Shown: one piece after another, positions 1-9,744 of the stretch
Layout of the letters: each line of letters begins with the position of its first letter
How positions within the stretch are numbered: the stretch's first letter is position 1
Source of the DNA: Nitrosomonas halophila
GTDB lineage: Bacteria > Pseudomonadota > Gammaproteobacteria > Burkholderiales > Nitrosomonadaceae
Assembly (NCBI RefSeq): GCF_900107165.1
Contig: NZ_FNOY01000010.1
Location: 1 to 64,000 of the forward strand
Reading direction: 5' to 3'
Length of the DNA stretch: 64,000 nt
Notes under the pieces: model-generated
What the model was told of the DNA's origin: nothing
Databases searched by the model: none
The model's input: the letters and a program-made list of their open reading frames with translations, nothing else
Program-made: the position numbers and the translations under genes

Positions 1-92
1 ATCGCAAACTCGTTTTGTTGGTGGTATAGGAACCCCAATATTACGAGTTTGTTTCTATCTATTAAATACTTATCTTAAAACGTCAACAGACC

Positions 93-259
93 CTAGGAGG
101 CTGCCCGATAATAGACTGATCTACTGCGGACGAACCTGCCAAGCTGGATTTTCCGATCCTTTTCGTTGAATAGAACCACTATTCGCCTCAAATGATCGAA
201 AAATCCCGCTCAGCCAGCTTCGCCCTCGCTACGATCGCTATTCTCGGACAGCCTCCTAG
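93..259. repeat. MITE-like element, family A, copy 1
   Basis: A 167-bp element with no coding capacity. Its ends are inverted repeats: CTAG followed by GAGGCTG(C/T)CCGA.AATAG on the left, and the complement followed by CTAG on the right (about 18 bp, two mismatches). A second copy lies in inverted orientation at 54967-55132 and matches along almost its whole length. The right-hand CTAG supplies the TAG stop codon of the minus-strand rluE gene. CTAG fits the YTAR target duplication known for the IS5 subgroup, but assignment to a parent transposon is inference. Confidence 0.85.
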
Positions 260-819
260 CGCCTGCGCGGCCCAACCGGCACGTCCACTCTGCGCCACTG
301 GCCGGGTGCCAATCCCTGCAGCGACCAGGGGCCGATCGCGGTCCGAATCAATCGCAGGGTAGGAAAACCTGCTTTCGCGGTCATTCGCCGAACCTGACGA
401 TTCTTGCCTTCTTTCAGTACGATTTCCAGCCATCTGGTCGGTACGGTCCTGCGAAAACGCACCGGTGGCACGCGTGGCCACAATCCATCCGGTTCGGCCA
501 CCTGGCGCGCTTGACAGGGGCGCGTCACGAAATCACCCAGGTCGATACCTTTGCGCAACTTCTGCAAGGCCGCTTCATCCGGCTCGCCTTCCACCTGAAC
601 GAGATAAGTCTTGGGTAATTTGTGGCGGGGATCGGCAATTCGATGCTGTAACAGTCCATCATCAGTCAACAGCAACAGCCCTTCACTGTCGGTATCCAAG
701 CGCCCGGCCGGATAAACGCCCGCTATCGGAATGAAATCCTTGAGGATCTGCCGGTCACCGTCACTGGAAAATTGGCAAATTACGCCAAACGGCTTATTGA
801 ACAGGATAAGCTGCCCCAT
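256..819 (-). CDS. rluE: 23S rRNA pseudouridine synthase, RluE-type
   Basis: Pseudouridine synthase of the RsuA/RluB/RluE family, expected to isomerise one uridine of 23S rRNA (U2457 in E. coli). The family core is intact: GRLDTDSEGLLLLT carries the catalytic aspartate (about residue 42 from the chosen start), and EGKNRQVRRM and GFPTLRLIR are the conserved C-terminal motifs. There is no S4 domain, as in RluE. The frame is open up to a GTG at 915. The ATG at 819 is preferred because it starts just before the conserved ILFNKPFGV strand, but E. coli RluE also carries an N-terminal extension, so the longer form is possible. The stop codon TAG is the outer end of a family A repeat element. Confidence 0.85.
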   Translation of the reverse strand: MGQLILFNKPFGVICQFSSDGDRQILKDFIPIAGVYPAGRLDTDSEGLLLLTDDGLLQHRIADPRHKLPKTYLVQVEGEPDEAALQKLRKGIDLGDFVTRPCQARQVAEPDGLWPRVPPVRFRRTVPTRWLEIVLKEGKNRQVRRMTAKAGFPTLRLIRTAIGPWSLQGLAPGQWRRVDVPVGPRRR

Positions 820-1052
820 CAGACCCGCTGCGCCCGTCTGCGCGCAACCAGAAAAATTTGTCGAGACATCGTTGTAAGGCCTTCTTCGCCGAATAAGCTT
901 TCCCATCATTATCACGTGGATCTAAACCGAGGGGCAACTTTTGACGGCCACAGGCATCACGGCATGCCAGCTGGAAGACTGGCCAGACATCAGTTTCCAA
1001 CCTGCTGTTATAGTATGCTGTACGGACACGTATCTTCCAGGAGGCCCCCATC

Positions 1053-1532
1053 ATGAAAAACTCGATTATCGCAACAGCCATGCTTGTGGCCGCGTGCGCA
1101 ACTATTGATAAACCGAGAGAAAAGCCAGTTCTTTATACGGACAATGTTACCGGCAATCATGCTGAGCTTGCACTTTGCGTGACCCAACGATTGCAGGCGG
1201 ATAGCAGGTGGTCGGTGCGCATGCTGCAGTTCAGAAACCGCTCCTATCAAGCTATCGATGCATCGGAAATTATCGCTTATGACGTGCGCTTGATGCCGGG
1301 TACTTTTGCGCGCAACATCCCGACCAATCCTGACGCAGTCATGGACTATCATGCTTATCCAAGGCTGGAAGTGGTGCATTCCTATGACGAAAGCACTGAA
1401 GCGTACACCCAGCCCGCTTACAGATTTTCCTTGATAATCAAAGAAACTGAGGCGGCAAGCGTCACGGCCACTCTCAAAGGAGACAGGCATCTGGGCAATA
1501 TTGCCTGGCAACATTTACAGGCATGTTCTTAG
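1053..1532 (+). CDS. putative lipoprotein of unknown function
   Basis: A 159-residue protein that I do not recognise. A short hydrophobic N-terminus (residues 4-14) ends in LVAAC, a plausible lipobox with Cys15 as the lipidated residue, so it is probably anchored to a membrane on the periplasmic side. The rest is soluble and mixed in composition, with no motif I can name. An AGGAGG ribosome-binding site lies about 8 bases before the ATG and supports the start. It stands alone, with rluE divergent on the left and acsA about 230 bp downstream; no terminator is obvious in that gap. Confidence 0.65.
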   Translation: MKNSIIATAMLVAACATIDKPREKPVLYTDNVTGNHAELALCVTQRLQADSRWSVRMLQFRNRSYQAIDASEIIAYDVRLMPGTFARNIPTNPDAVMDYHAYPRLEVVHSYDESTEAYTQPAYRFSLIIKETEAASVTATLKGDRHLGNIAWQHLQACS

Positions 1533-1761
1533 AATGCCGGCAGAGCGGTTATTTGCCAGGCCGCCGGCAGCCTGACGAGCCCTGAGTATACCCGGTGTGT
1601 ACACAATCTGTTATGGCCTGATTACTGAACGCGGGATTTCCAAACAATTCCCGGACATTGCGAATGCCAATTAACAAGGAATTTTATCGACTACGAAATG
1701 CCACGCCAAAAGCAAATGGTACAATAACACCAGTTGATTAATTGTTACGCGAGGATCCAGT

Positions 1762-3732
1762 ATGGCTACGATTGAATCTATCCTGCATGAAACCCGAGTA
1801 TTTTCTCCTTCCGCCGAATTTGCCAAGCGCGCCAATATCTCCGGAATGGCAGCGTATCAGGCATTGTGTGATGAGGCCAAAAGCGATTACGCCGGTTTCT
1901 GGGGAAGATTGGCGCGTGATCATATTAACTGGCACAAACCGTTCACGCGCGTGCTGGATGAATCCAATGCCCCTTTCTACAAGTGGTTTGATGATGGTGA
2001 ACTGAATGTTTCCTGGAATTGCCTGGACCGTCATCTTGCGACGCAAGGGGATAAAACTGCGATCATTTTTGAATCCGACGAGGGTGAAATCACGCATTGC
2101 AGCTATCGCGAATTGCATGAACAAGTCTGCCAATTTGCCAATGGCCTGAAATCGCTCGGGGTCAAGCAAGGTGACCGGGTCGTCATCTACATGCCGATGC
2201 GTATTGAAGCAGTGATAGCGATGCAGGCCTGTGCGCGAATCGGCGCGATCCATTCAGTGGTATTTGGCGGTTTCTCGGCCAAAAGTGTACACGAGCGTAT
2301 CGTCGATGCCGGCGCAAGCGTGGTGATCACAGCCGATGAGCAAACACGGGGTGGCAAGCACCATGCGTTGAAAGCCACTGTGGATGAAGCGATGAGCATG
2401 GGAAATACCGACCTGGTTCGTGCTGTCGTGGTCTATCGGCATACCGGCACCGATATCGGCTGGCAACCCGGGCGGGATAAGTGGTGGCATGAGCTCGTCG
2501 AGGGACAAGCAAGTGAATGTGAGCCCGTCTGGGTGAATGCCGAGCATCCTTTGTTTACACTGTATACCTCCGGCTCTACCGGCAAGCCCAAAGGGGTGCA
2601 GCACGCCACGGCCGGTTACCTGCTGGGCGTGATGACCAGCATGCACTGGATTTTCGATTACCAGCCGGACGACATCTTCTGGTGCACGGCTGACGTGGGC
2701 TGGATCACCGGCCACAGTTACGTCACTTACGGACCGCTTGCCATGGGGGCAACCCAGGTGATTTTTGAAGGCGTCCCCACCTATCCCGATGCCGGACGTT
2801 TCTGGAAAATTGTCCAGGATCACAAGGTCACGACTTTTTATACCGCGCCGACAGCCATTCGCTCACTGATGAAGCTGGGGCCGGATCTGCCCCAGCAGTA
2901 TGATCTTTCTTCCCTCCGTTTGCTGGGCTCGGTCGGGGAGCCGATCAACCCCGAGGCCTGGATGTGGTATTACACCGAAGTTGGCCAATCGCGCTGTCCG
3001 GTGGTCGACACCTGGTGGCAAACTGAAACCGGCTGCCATATGATCGCACCGGCGCCCGGCGCGGTTCCGCTCAAGCCCGGCTCCTGCACACTGCCGTTAC
3101 CGGGAATCGATGCGGCAGTGGTCGACGAAGCAGGACACGAAGTCGAGCCGGGTTATGGCGGTTTCCTGGTGATCAAACGCCCCTTCCCCTCTCAGCTGCG
3201 CACCTTATGGAATGATCCGGAGCGGTTCAAGAGAGCGTATTTTCCGCATGATATCGGGGGCGGGCGCTATTATCTCGCTGGCGACTCTGCACACTGCGAT
3301 AAGGATGGCTACTTCTGGATTATGGGGCGCGCCGATGATGTACTGAATGTTTCAGGCCACCGGTTGGGCACCATGGAAATTGAATCGGCATTGGTGGCAC
3401 ACCCCTATGTGACCGAAGCCGCGGTGGTCGGCAGGCCGCATGAAGTCAAGGGGGAAACGATCGTTGCGTTCGTCGTGCTGAAGAACAAATTACCGCAAGG
3501 CGATCAAGTGGCTGAAATCACGGCAACCCTGCGGGACTGGGTCGCAAAGGAAATCGGCCCGATCGCCCGCCCCGAGGAAATCCGCTTCGGTGAGAATCTA
3601 CCCAAGACCCGTTCGGGAAAAATCATGCGGCGGCTCCTGCGCGCCCTGGCCAAAGGTGAGGAAATCACTCAGGATACTTCCACCTTGGAGAATCCAGCGA
3701 TACTGGAACAATTAAAGCAACCTGCACCCTAA
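1762..3732 (+). CDS. acsA: acetyl-CoA synthetase
   Basis: AMP-forming acetate-CoA ligase, 656 residues, a normal length for the family. It activates acetate to acetyl-adenylate and then acetyl-CoA. The N-terminal ACAS domain is followed by the AMP-binding domain with the nucleotide loop [13 protein letters not shown] (about residues 267-279) and the WWQTETG motif. The small C-terminal domain carries [10 protein letters not shown] with the lysine (about 618) that is acetylated in homologues to switch the enzyme off. A GAGGA ribosome-binding site precedes the ATG. A metallo-hydrolase gene follows 27 bp downstream and may be co-transcribed. In an autotroph the enzyme would serve acetate salvage. 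Confidence 0.97.
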   Translation: MATIESILHETRVFSPSAEFAKRANISGMAAYQALCDEAKSDYAGFWGRLARDHINWHKPFTRVLDESNAPFYKWFDDGELNVSWNCLDRHLATQGDKTAIIFESDEGEITHCSYRELHEQVCQFANGLKSLGVKQGDRVVIYMPMRIEAVIAMQACARIGAIHSVVFGGFSAKSVHERIVDAGASVVITADEQTRGGKHHALKATVDEAMSMGNTDLVRAVVVYRHTGTDIGWQPGRDKWWHELVEGQASECEPVWVNAEHPLFTLYTSGSTGKPKGVQHATAGYLLGVMTSMHWIFDYQPDDIFWCTADVGWITGHSYVTYGPLAMGATQVIFEGVPTYPDAGRFWKIVQDHKVTTFYTAPTAIRSLMKLGPDLPQQYDLSSLRLLGSVGEPINPEAWMWYYTEVGQSRCPVVDTWWQTETGCHMIAPAPGAVPLKPGSCTLPLPGIDAAVVDEAGHEVEPGYGGFLVIKRPFPSQLRTLWNDPERFKRAYFPHDIGGGRYYLAGDSAHCDKDGYFWIMGRADDVLNVSGHRLGTMEIESALVAHPYVTEAAVVGRPHEVKGETIVAFVVLKNKLPQGDQVAEITATLRDWVAKEIGPIARPEEIRFGENLPKTRSGKIMRRLLRALAKGEEITQDTSTLENPAILEQLKQPAP

Positions 3733-3759
3733 CATCTGACTGGCATAACTATTATTTCG

Positions 3760-4737
3760 ATGGAACAACTTCCCTCTATCACTGATTACCCGGCTGGGAT
3801 CAGCGTCATCGACGCGCAATATCATCGTCCTGGGCGTGCAGCGATTCACCTGATGGTGGAAAACGGCGTTGCTGCGCTGGTGGATACCGGCACCCGCTAC
3901 TCGGTGCCAGGGGTGATGGCGGCCCTGGCCCACAAGCGCATCGCCCCGGAACAAGTCGCTTATATTTTTCTCACCCACATTCATCTTGACCATGCCGGGG
4001 GCGCCAGCGAGTTCATGCGGCAACTGCCTAACGCCAAGCTGATCGTCCACCCGCGCGGCGCCTCGCACATGGCCAATCCGGTCAAACTGATCGCGGGTGT
4101 CATGGCGGTTTATGGTGAAGCCAAATTCCGGCGCATGTATGGCGAAATCCACCCGATTGCGGCAGACCGCATCATCAGCGCGCCGAATGGCACCTGCATC
4201 GAACTGAATGGCCGGCCGCTGCATCTGCTGGATACACCGGGACACGCACGCCATCACTACTGCATCCACGATGCGCGCAGTCAGTCGATTTTTACCGGTG
4301 ATACATTTGGCGTTTCCTACCGGGAGTTCGATGTAAATGGGTTGGAATTCGTTTTTCCGACCACTTCACCGGTTCAGTTCGATCCTGATGCCGCCCATGC
4401 GTCCCTTGACCGGCTCATGGCGCTCGATCCCAAGCACGCTTTTCTCACGCATTATGGCCGCATCGATAACTTGCCCCATCATGCATTGCACATGCACGCC
4501 CTGATCGATGCCTTTGTCGCTATTGCACAGCAAGCCCCACCATACCCGGACCGGCATGCGGCTATTGCGCATGCTCTGCAGGACTTGCTGCTGCAACGGC
4601 TCATGGCACACGGCTGTATATTGCCGCAAGACGCGATATTATCCCTGCTGCAAATAGACATCGAACTGAATGCACAAGGATTGGGAATCTGGCTCGATCA
4701 AATCACCCGGCAGCCGGCACAAACCGTACAGTCATAG
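3760..4737 (+). CDS. metallo-beta-lactamase-fold hydrolase
   Basis: A 325-residue member of the metallo-beta-lactamase superfamily. The metal-binding signature THIHLDHAGG (HxHxDH) is at about residues 72-81. Later ligands are visible as DTPGHARHH, TGDT and the C-terminal LTHYGR. The domain order suits the glyoxalase II-like, single-domain hydrolases, followed by a helical tail of about 90 residues. The substrate cannot be read from the sequence. The gene follows acsA by 27 bp on the same strand, so a link to thioester or acyl metabolism is possible but is inference only. Confidence 0.85.
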   Translation: MEQLPSITDYPAGISVIDAQYHRPGRAAIHLMVENGVAALVDTGTRYSVPGVMAALAHKRIAPEQVAYIFLTHIHLDHAGGASEFMRQLPNAKLIVHPRGASHMANPVKLIAGVMAVYGEAKFRRMYGEIHPIAADRIISAPNGTCIELNGRPLHLLDTPGHARHHYCIHDARSQSIFTGDTFGVSYREFDVNGLEFVFPTTSPVQFDPDAAHASLDRLMALDPKHAFLTHYGRIDNLPHHALHMHALIDAFVAIAQQAPPYPDRHAAIAHALQDLLLQRLMAHGCILPQDAILSLLQIDIELNAQGLGIWLDQITRQPAQTVQS

Positions 4738-4923
4738 CCAGTCCGGCATTCGCCGCCTCGCCAGAGCGAAAATCCTGCCGGGCTGGGCCGACTTGCCGAA
4801 TGTCGTCTTGCGGCAGCACCGCACTGATAACCGTTCGCACAAATAGGCTTTTAGGCATGTTCAATGACAGTTTTTGGTTTAAGCTTGGAGGACTTGCTGT
4901 TTCCTCACAGGTGCTAAAAATCC

Positions 4924-5766
4924 ATGAAACGCATGATAGTCTCGCTTACCACCAGCCTGTTTGCAGTCTGGCTGCTGTTTTCTTTGCTGCTGTATATCCT
5001 GCAACCGATATTCATTTATTTTCCTGACAATGCCGTCCGGATGAAGCCCCCAGGTTTTGGTCTGCACCATGAAACAGTCACACTGACCACGGCCGATGGC
5101 GTAAACATAAACGGCTGGTGGCTACCGCATGAAAATCCACGCGCAACGATGCTCTTCCTGCACGGGAATGCGGGCAACATTTCGCATAGATTGCAGAAGC
5201 TGCAAATCTACAACCGGCTGGGACTGTCTGTCTTGATCGTTGACTACCGGGGTTATGGCCTGAGCGAAGGCACTCCAACCGAACAGGGCACTTATCTGGA
5301 TGCCGAGGCGGCATGGGCCTATCTGACACAAGTACGCCGCATTCCGGCCCGCGATATCGTGCTCTACGGTGAATCCCTTGGGGGCGTAATCGCGGCCAGG
5401 CAAGCCAGCCAGGTCGCAGCGGGTGCCTTGATACTCGAATCGACCTTTACTTCCGTCAGGGATATGGGCAAGCATTACTATCCTTTCCTGCCGGTCAATC
5501 TGATCACGCGCATCCACTATCCCGCGCTGGAGTATATCCAGGCAGTCGCCAGTCCCGTCCTGGTCATACACAGTCCAGCCGATGAAATCGTGCCATACGA
5601 AATGGGACGAAGACTATTTGAGGCGGCAAGCCCCCCCAAGGATTTTCTGGAGATCAAGGGAGACCACAATGGCGGCTTCCTGCGTAGTGGCGAGTTATAC
5701 ACCGATGGGCTGGATCAGTTTATTCAAAAGCATTTCGATCAGCCTCCAAACCGTCTGGAAAGTTAA
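4924..5766 (+). CDS. membrane-anchored alpha/beta hydrolase
   Basis: A 280-residue serine hydrolase of the BEM46/ABHD13 type. A single hydrophobic segment near the N-terminus (about residues 10-30) probably anchors it in the inner membrane with the catalytic domain outside. Family motifs are present in order: the oxyanion segment FLHGNAGN (about 78), the nucleophile elbow YGESLGG (Ser about 151), the acid in SPADEIVP (about 219) and the histidine in KGDHNGG (about 246). The substrate is unknown; related proteins are assigned as esterases or thioesterases. A 186-bp gap separates it from the preceding hydrolase gene. Confidence 0.85.
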   Translation: MKRMIVSLTTSLFAVWLLFSLLLYILQPIFIYFPDNAVRMKPPGFGLHHETVTLTTADGVNINGWWLPHENPRATMLFLHGNAGNISHRLQKLQIYNRLGLSVLIVDYRGYGLSEGTPTEQGTYLDAEAAWAYLTQVRRIPARDIVLYGESLGGVIAARQASQVAAGALILESTFTSVRDMGKHYYPFLPVNLITRIHYPALEYIQAVASPVLVIHSPADEIVPYEMGRRLFEAASPPKDFLEIKGDHNGGFLRSGELYTDGLDQFIQKHFDQPPNRLES

Positions 5767-5835
5767 CTCCCATACATCGAAGGCTATGACACTGTTTGGA
5801 CATTTCCGTCTTGGGCCCAGCAATCATCCTTCACC

Positions 5836-5875
5836 GGTTTTACGGTGCGCAAGCGCACCCTACCGCACTCCGCCC
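5836..5875. repeat. short dispersed repeat, copy 1
   Basis: A 40-bp intergenic sequence that recurs with few changes at 17594-17634. The core is a perfect hairpin, GGTGCGC-AA-GCGCACC, followed by CTACCGCACTC. It sits between the alpha/beta hydrolase and abgT and resembles a REP-type palindromic element. In this copy the hairpin arms match exactly; in the other copy one arm carries a change. Confidence 0.7.
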
Positions 5876-5908
5876 AAACAACTTCTATGACCCACAATAT
5901 AAAAAGCG

Positions 5909-7423
5909 ATGCGCATCCTTGATCGGATAGAACAAATCGGCAACCGGCTGCCGCACCCGGCAACCCTGTTTCTGATCGGATTGGGCCTGGTGATTGCCCT
6001 ATCCTGTTTGGCGTCCCTGCTGGACTGGACGATTATTCATCCTGTCACTGACGAGCCATTGGTTGCCAACAACCTCGCCTCCAGCGCCGGGGTATGGTGG
6101 CTGCTCAGTCACCTGGTGGAAAACTTCATCAGGTTTCCTCCGCTGGCAATCGTCCTGGTCGGCATGCTCGGCATCGGCATGGCCGAGCGCACGGGTTTGC
6201 TGGCAGCGGCGCTGCGCTATCTGGTCGTGCGCATTCCCCCGGCATGGCTGACACCCGCCACATTGTTCCTTGGAATTATGTCATCGATTGCTGTCGATGC
6301 CGGCTACGTGGTGTTGCCACCGGTTGCGGCAGTGCTTTACATGGCAGCAGGCCGCTCCCCGCTGACCGGGATTGCAGTCGCCTTTGCCGGTGTCTCGTCC
6401 GGCTTTAGCGCCAACTTGTTCATCACTGCGCTCGAACCGCTGCTCGCGGGTTTCACGCAAAGCGGCGCAACGCTGATTGTGCCGGAATATCAGGTGGCCG
6501 TGACAGCCAACTGGTGGTTCATGATTGCATCGACCTTTGTGCTCACACTCACTGGCTGGTGGGTGACAGTCCGCTGGGTGGAACCCATGAGCAGCCGTTA
6601 CACCATCACCTCCGGCCGGCAAGAGCCTGTTCTGGGCGAGCAGCTTGCCGAATCGGAAAACAAAGCGCTGCGTCAGGCATTACTCGCGCTGCTCGTGACT
6701 TTCGCTGTTTTTCTACTGTGCATCCTGCTGCCAGGTGCCCCCCTGTATGGCGAAGGGGTGCGTTTCTCACGCTGGATTGAGGCCACGGTGCCGCTGCTGT
6801 TCCTGATATTTGTCATCCCCGGGGTTGTTTTTGGCATCAGTGCGGGGTACATCAAAAACGACAAGGATGCCGCCCACCTCATGGGAGACACCCTGGCAGC
6901 CCTCGGCCCGTATATCGTCCTGGCTTTTTTTGCCGCGCAATTCGTGGAAGCCTTCAAGTATAGCGGCCTCGGAGAAATGCTCGCCATTGCCGGCGGGCAG
7001 ATGCTGGTGGCGGCACAAATTCCCGCGCCGGTACTGCTGAGTGGGTTTGTCGTACTGGCCATGCTGGCCAACTTGCTGATCGGCTCAGCCTCGGCCAAAT
7101 ATGCCTTTCTGGCGCCGGTGTTCGTGCCCATGCTGATGCTGGCAGGACTCAGCCCCGAGCTCACGCAGGCCGCTTACCGTGTTGGGGATTCGGTCACGAA
7201 TGTGATTACTCCGCTCAACCCCTACATGATCATCATCCTGGCCTTTGTGCAAAAATATGCGAAGGATGCCGGCATGGGCACGCTGATTGCCATGATGCTG
7301 CCCTATGCCCTGGCATTTGCAGTAGTCTGGATTCTGCTGTTGGTTGGCTGGTGGCTACTGGATATACCGCTCGGACCGGGAGGTGGCCTGTTATTCGATT
7401 TACAGGCGGAAAAAGGCCGCTAA
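5909..7423 (+). CDS. abgT: AbgT-family transporter
   Basis: A 504-residue polytopic membrane protein of the AbgT family (p-aminobenzoyl-glutamate uptake in E. coli; some homologues export sulfonamides). Features seen: the N-terminal IGNRLPHPATLFLIGLG segment typical of the family, about a dozen hydrophobic helices, the re-entrant motif SSIAVDAGYVVLPPVA, and the second repeat motif SVTNVITPLNPYMIIIL. Length is normal. The substrate in this organism is unknown. The ATG is not preceded by a strong ribosome-binding site. The TAA stop codon is also the target-type repeat at the left end of a family C repeat element, so the gene stops exactly at an insertion boundary. Confidence 0.9.
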   Translation: MRILDRIEQIGNRLPHPATLFLIGLGLVIALSCLASLLDWTIIHPVTDEPLVANNLASSAGVWWLLSHLVENFIRFPPLAIVLVGMLGIGMAERTGLLAAALRYLVVRIPPAWLTPATLFLGIMSSIAVDAGYVVLPPVAAVLYMAAGRSPLTGIAVAFAGVSSGFSANLFITALEPLLAGFTQSGATLIVPEYQVAVTANWWFMIASTFVLTLTGWWVTVRWVEPMSSRYTITSGRQEPVLGEQLAESENKALRQALLALLVTFAVFLLCILLPGAPLYGEGVRFSRWIEATVPLLFLIFVIPGVVFGISAGYIKNDKDAAHLMGDTLAALGPYIVLAFFAAQFVEAFKYSGLGEMLAIAGGQMLVAAQIPAPVLLSGFVVLAMLANLLIGSASAKYAFLAPVFVPMLMLAGLSPELTQAAYRVGDSVTNVITPLNPYMIIILAFVQKYAKDAGMGTLIAMMLPYALAFAVVWILLLVGWWLLDIPLGPGGGLLFDLQAEKGR

Positions 7424-7589
7424 GGAGCCGTGAAGGAATAAGTGTGACAATTGGGTGCGTCTGGTGGGATGCAATGCAATGCAAGGCGAGAGGAGGAGTC
7501 ATAGCAAGGCTATGGCGACGACGAGTAACGCCGCAGTGCGCCCGCCAGATGCGATCCAAGTGTTACAGTTATTTATGAGCGACTCCTAA
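7421..7589. repeat. MITE-like element, family C, full copy
   Basis: A non-coding element of about 163 bp (7424-7586) flanked by TAA on both sides. The ends are imperfect inverted repeats, GGAGCCGTGAAGGAATAA against the complement of TTATTTATGAGCGACTCC. Inside lies a second imperfect inverted repeat (TTGGGTGCGTCTGGTGGG pairing with a segment near 7540-7559), so the element can fold into one long hairpin. The left TAA is the stop codon of abgT. A 45-bp deleted relative is at 24034-24081. A TAA duplication fits the TNA pattern of some IS5-family groups; parentage is inference. Confidence 0.85.
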
Positions 7590-7694
7590 CCATAGCTTTT
7601 GGGTTGTTGACACTGAATCGGCGCAGGGTGCATTGCATGCAGTGAGCAGAACCGGGTCGTCCGGTTTTGTGGCTATATCATGAGAGGAATCTAA

Positions 7695-8579
7695 GTGAAA
7701 CACTTGCAGATCAAAAATATTCTTTTTCTGTGCACGGCGAATGCTGCACGCAGCCAGATCGCAGAGGGACTGGCGCGCAACCTTCTCGGCCCCAGCACCA
7801 ACATCATGAGCGCTGGCGCTCAACCCACAGCGGTCCATCCCTACGCGATCGAAACCATGGCTGAGATCGGTATCGATATTTCCCGCCAGCGATCGACATC
7901 AGAAATGGACATCGATCCCGCCAGCATCGATCTCGTTATCACCTTATGTGCTGAAAGGGTCTGCCCATCCCTGCCAGCGAACATCAGGCATCTCCATTGG
8001 CCGATCCCCGACCCGGTTCCGGACGATCCGGCGCTGGCACCCGATGCAATACGGGCGCACTTCCAAGTCACGCGGGATCAGATCCAGGCACGTATAGAAA
8101 TTCTGGCAAGTCTGCTCAATATACCCCCAGGACCACTGCCACAGGAATTCCATGGCAGCATCCGGGTAAACAGCCTGCCTCATAGTGTCCGCTTTTATGC
8201 CTGGCTGCTCGACATATGGCCCAAGGAATGGACACACCGTTATGCGACATTCATCCGCCCGGATCTGAATCTCAACTTCGTCCTGCTGGTTTCGGACGGC
8301 AAAGCCCTGCACCATGATACGCTCTACCATCTTGGCATTGGCGTTGCCAACCGGAACGAGGTGATCGAGGCCTACCACCGGGCAATCGCCGTCGGCGCCC
8401 AGGTCGAGAAACCGCCGCGCACAACCTGGAAAGGCACCCCCCTGCACGAGCTATGGCTCAAGGATCCGGATGACAACCTGGTCGAGATTTATGCGCGCCT
8501 GACCGACGACGAGCTTTTGCAGAAACCCGAGAATGAAGCGCCGTCCTATCTGGTACCCGGCACGGCGCCACCACCGTGA
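7695..8579 (+). CDS. arsenate reductase (LMW-PTP type) fused to VOC domain
   Basis: A 294-residue two-domain protein. Residues 1-145 form a low-molecular-weight phosphatase-like arsenate reductase: the P-loop CTANAARS has the nucleophilic Cys13 and Arg19 (CX5R), and IPDPVPDD supplies the acid loop near 100-106. Residues about 150-275 form a vicinal-oxygen-chelate (glyoxalase/ArsI-CadI-like) domain with [30 protein letters not shown] and [14 protein letters not shown]. The double-cysteine motif of the C-As lyase ArsI is not visible, so that activity is doubtful. An arsenic role is inferred from the first domain and from the ars genes 2-6 kb away. A family C repeat element lies about 100 bp upstream. 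Confidence 0.8.
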   Translation: MKHLQIKNILFLCTANAARSQIAEGLARNLLGPSTNIMSAGAQPTAVHPYAIETMAEIGIDISRQRSTSEMDIDPASIDLVITLCAERVCPSLPANIRHLHWPIPDPVPDDPALAPDAIRAHFQVTRDQIQARIEILASLLNIPPGPLPQEFHGSIRVNSLPHSVRFYAWLLDIWPKEWTHRYATFIRPDLNLNFVLLVSDGKALHHDTLYHLGIGVANRNEVIEAYHRAIAVGAQVEKPPRTTWKGTPLHELWLKDPDDNLVEIYARLTDDELLQKPENEAPSYLVPGTAPPP

Positions 8580-9011
8580 CAGATTTGCCTGCAACCAAAA
8601 TCCCCGGCTGACCATTACCGGGAAAAACCAACCGTATCAATCATTCAGAGGCACGCACTCAATCCGCAACATAGAAGAACTGGGCGGGACCACTACGACG
8701 AATACAAGAAGCAGTACGGTGACGAGCCGGAGTTGATCGAAGAAATGATGAAAAACGAACGCTTTGTGCTGCCGCCCTGTATGCGTGCCGTTTTGAGCCC
8801 GACAGCAGCTTCAGCGCAGCGCCAATAGCGCCATGGTACACATCTATCGGCACATTGGCCGCTTGATCATTTAATATAAACAACGAAAACAATATCATGA
8901 TCAACAAAAAAGCCGAGGAAGCGTTATCCGAGTAATCTGAGCAATTGAGCATGGCGTTATTTGAAACCACATCTGCCAGTATCAGCCGTGGGGAGGCCGC
9001 GGGAGTTGAGT
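8580..9011. other. gene-free stretch, probable decayed DNA
   Basis: No intact gene is seen. A short open stretch near 8685-8800 (encoding YDEYKKQYGDEPELIEEMM) has a protein-like composition but matches nothing I recognise and has no start or continuation. The remainder is AT-rich and leads into the transposase remnant. Confidence 0.5.
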
Positions 9012-9600
9012 ATGCGTCAGTTGTTAAATGTGATTTTGTATATTTTGAAGACAGGGTTGCCAATGGCGGCAATTGCCTCGTGAATTCCCGGCCTGGTGCT
9101 CGGTTTATTACTATTTTCACCGCTGGTCTCATGACGGGACATGGGAACGCCTTCATCATTTGTTGCGTTCCCGCTTGCGAGAGAAATGTGGACGACACAA
9201 ACAACCGACGGCAGGCTGCCTGGACAGCCAAAGCGTCAAATGCAGCGCAGTTCCTGGGCAACGTGGTTTTGATGCAGGTAAGAAGATCAATGGCCGTAAA
9301 CGCCATATTCTGGTGGACATACTGGGATTACTGTTGACGGTTGTAGTGACTGTTCCAGTGTACAGGACCGTGACGGTGCTCGCCTGCTGTTCCGTCATCT
9401 GCCGGGCGGGTGCAAAAGATTGAGGAAGATTTGGGTGGATGGTGGCTATAGTGGTCGCTTGGTAGACTGGGTTGCCGAGCGGTTTAAATTCTGTCTGGAG
9501 GTGGTTGCGCCCAAGGAAAACCAGGAAGTTTGTGCTACTGCCTCGTCGCTGGGTAGTTGAGCGTACTTTTGGCTGGCTGAAAAATTACTGAAAGATTCAG
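9012..9600 (+). pseudogene. IS5-family transposase remnant
   Basis: Recognisable IS5-family DDE transposase broken by at least three frameshifts. It begins MRQLLNVILYILKTG, shifts at about 9057 into CQWRQLPREFP and VYYYFHRWSHDGTWER, continues through DAGKKINGRKRHILVD, shifts again near 9350 into VQDRDGARLLFRHLPGG, and carries the second catalytic region as WVDGGYSG. A third shift near 9530 leads to [15 protein letters not shown] with the last catalytic Glu, then stops. It cannot make an active enzyme. No terminal repeats of the parent IS could be identified. It shows that an IS5-type element once occupied this spot, which matters for the short inverted-repeat elements nearby. Confidence 0.85.
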
Positions 9601-9744
9601 TTATACGAAATTTCCGGATAACTGCCGCTGATTACACCGTCATTCCCGCGCAGGCGGGAATCCATATCGCCTGCGGTAAACAACCGCAAACATGGCTGAT
9701 CAGGCTGAAAGGCGAGACAACAAAATATCTGGAGGAATTGGGCC

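Noticed and set aside
256-915. Longer start for the pseudouridine synthase (GTG at 915).
   Set aside because: The extra 32 residues are not clearly related to the family. The ATG at 819 starts at the conserved strand. The choice remains uncertain.
8685-8800. Possible small gene encoding YDEYKKQYGDEPELIEEMM.
   Set aside because: No start codon with a ribosome-binding site, no recognisable family, and it is surrounded by decayed sequence.
9640-9665. Short palindrome with CATTCCCGCG and CGCGGGAATC-type arms.
   Set aside because: Resembles a common intergenic hairpin repeat, but only one copy was seen in the window, so it is not listed as a repeat feature.
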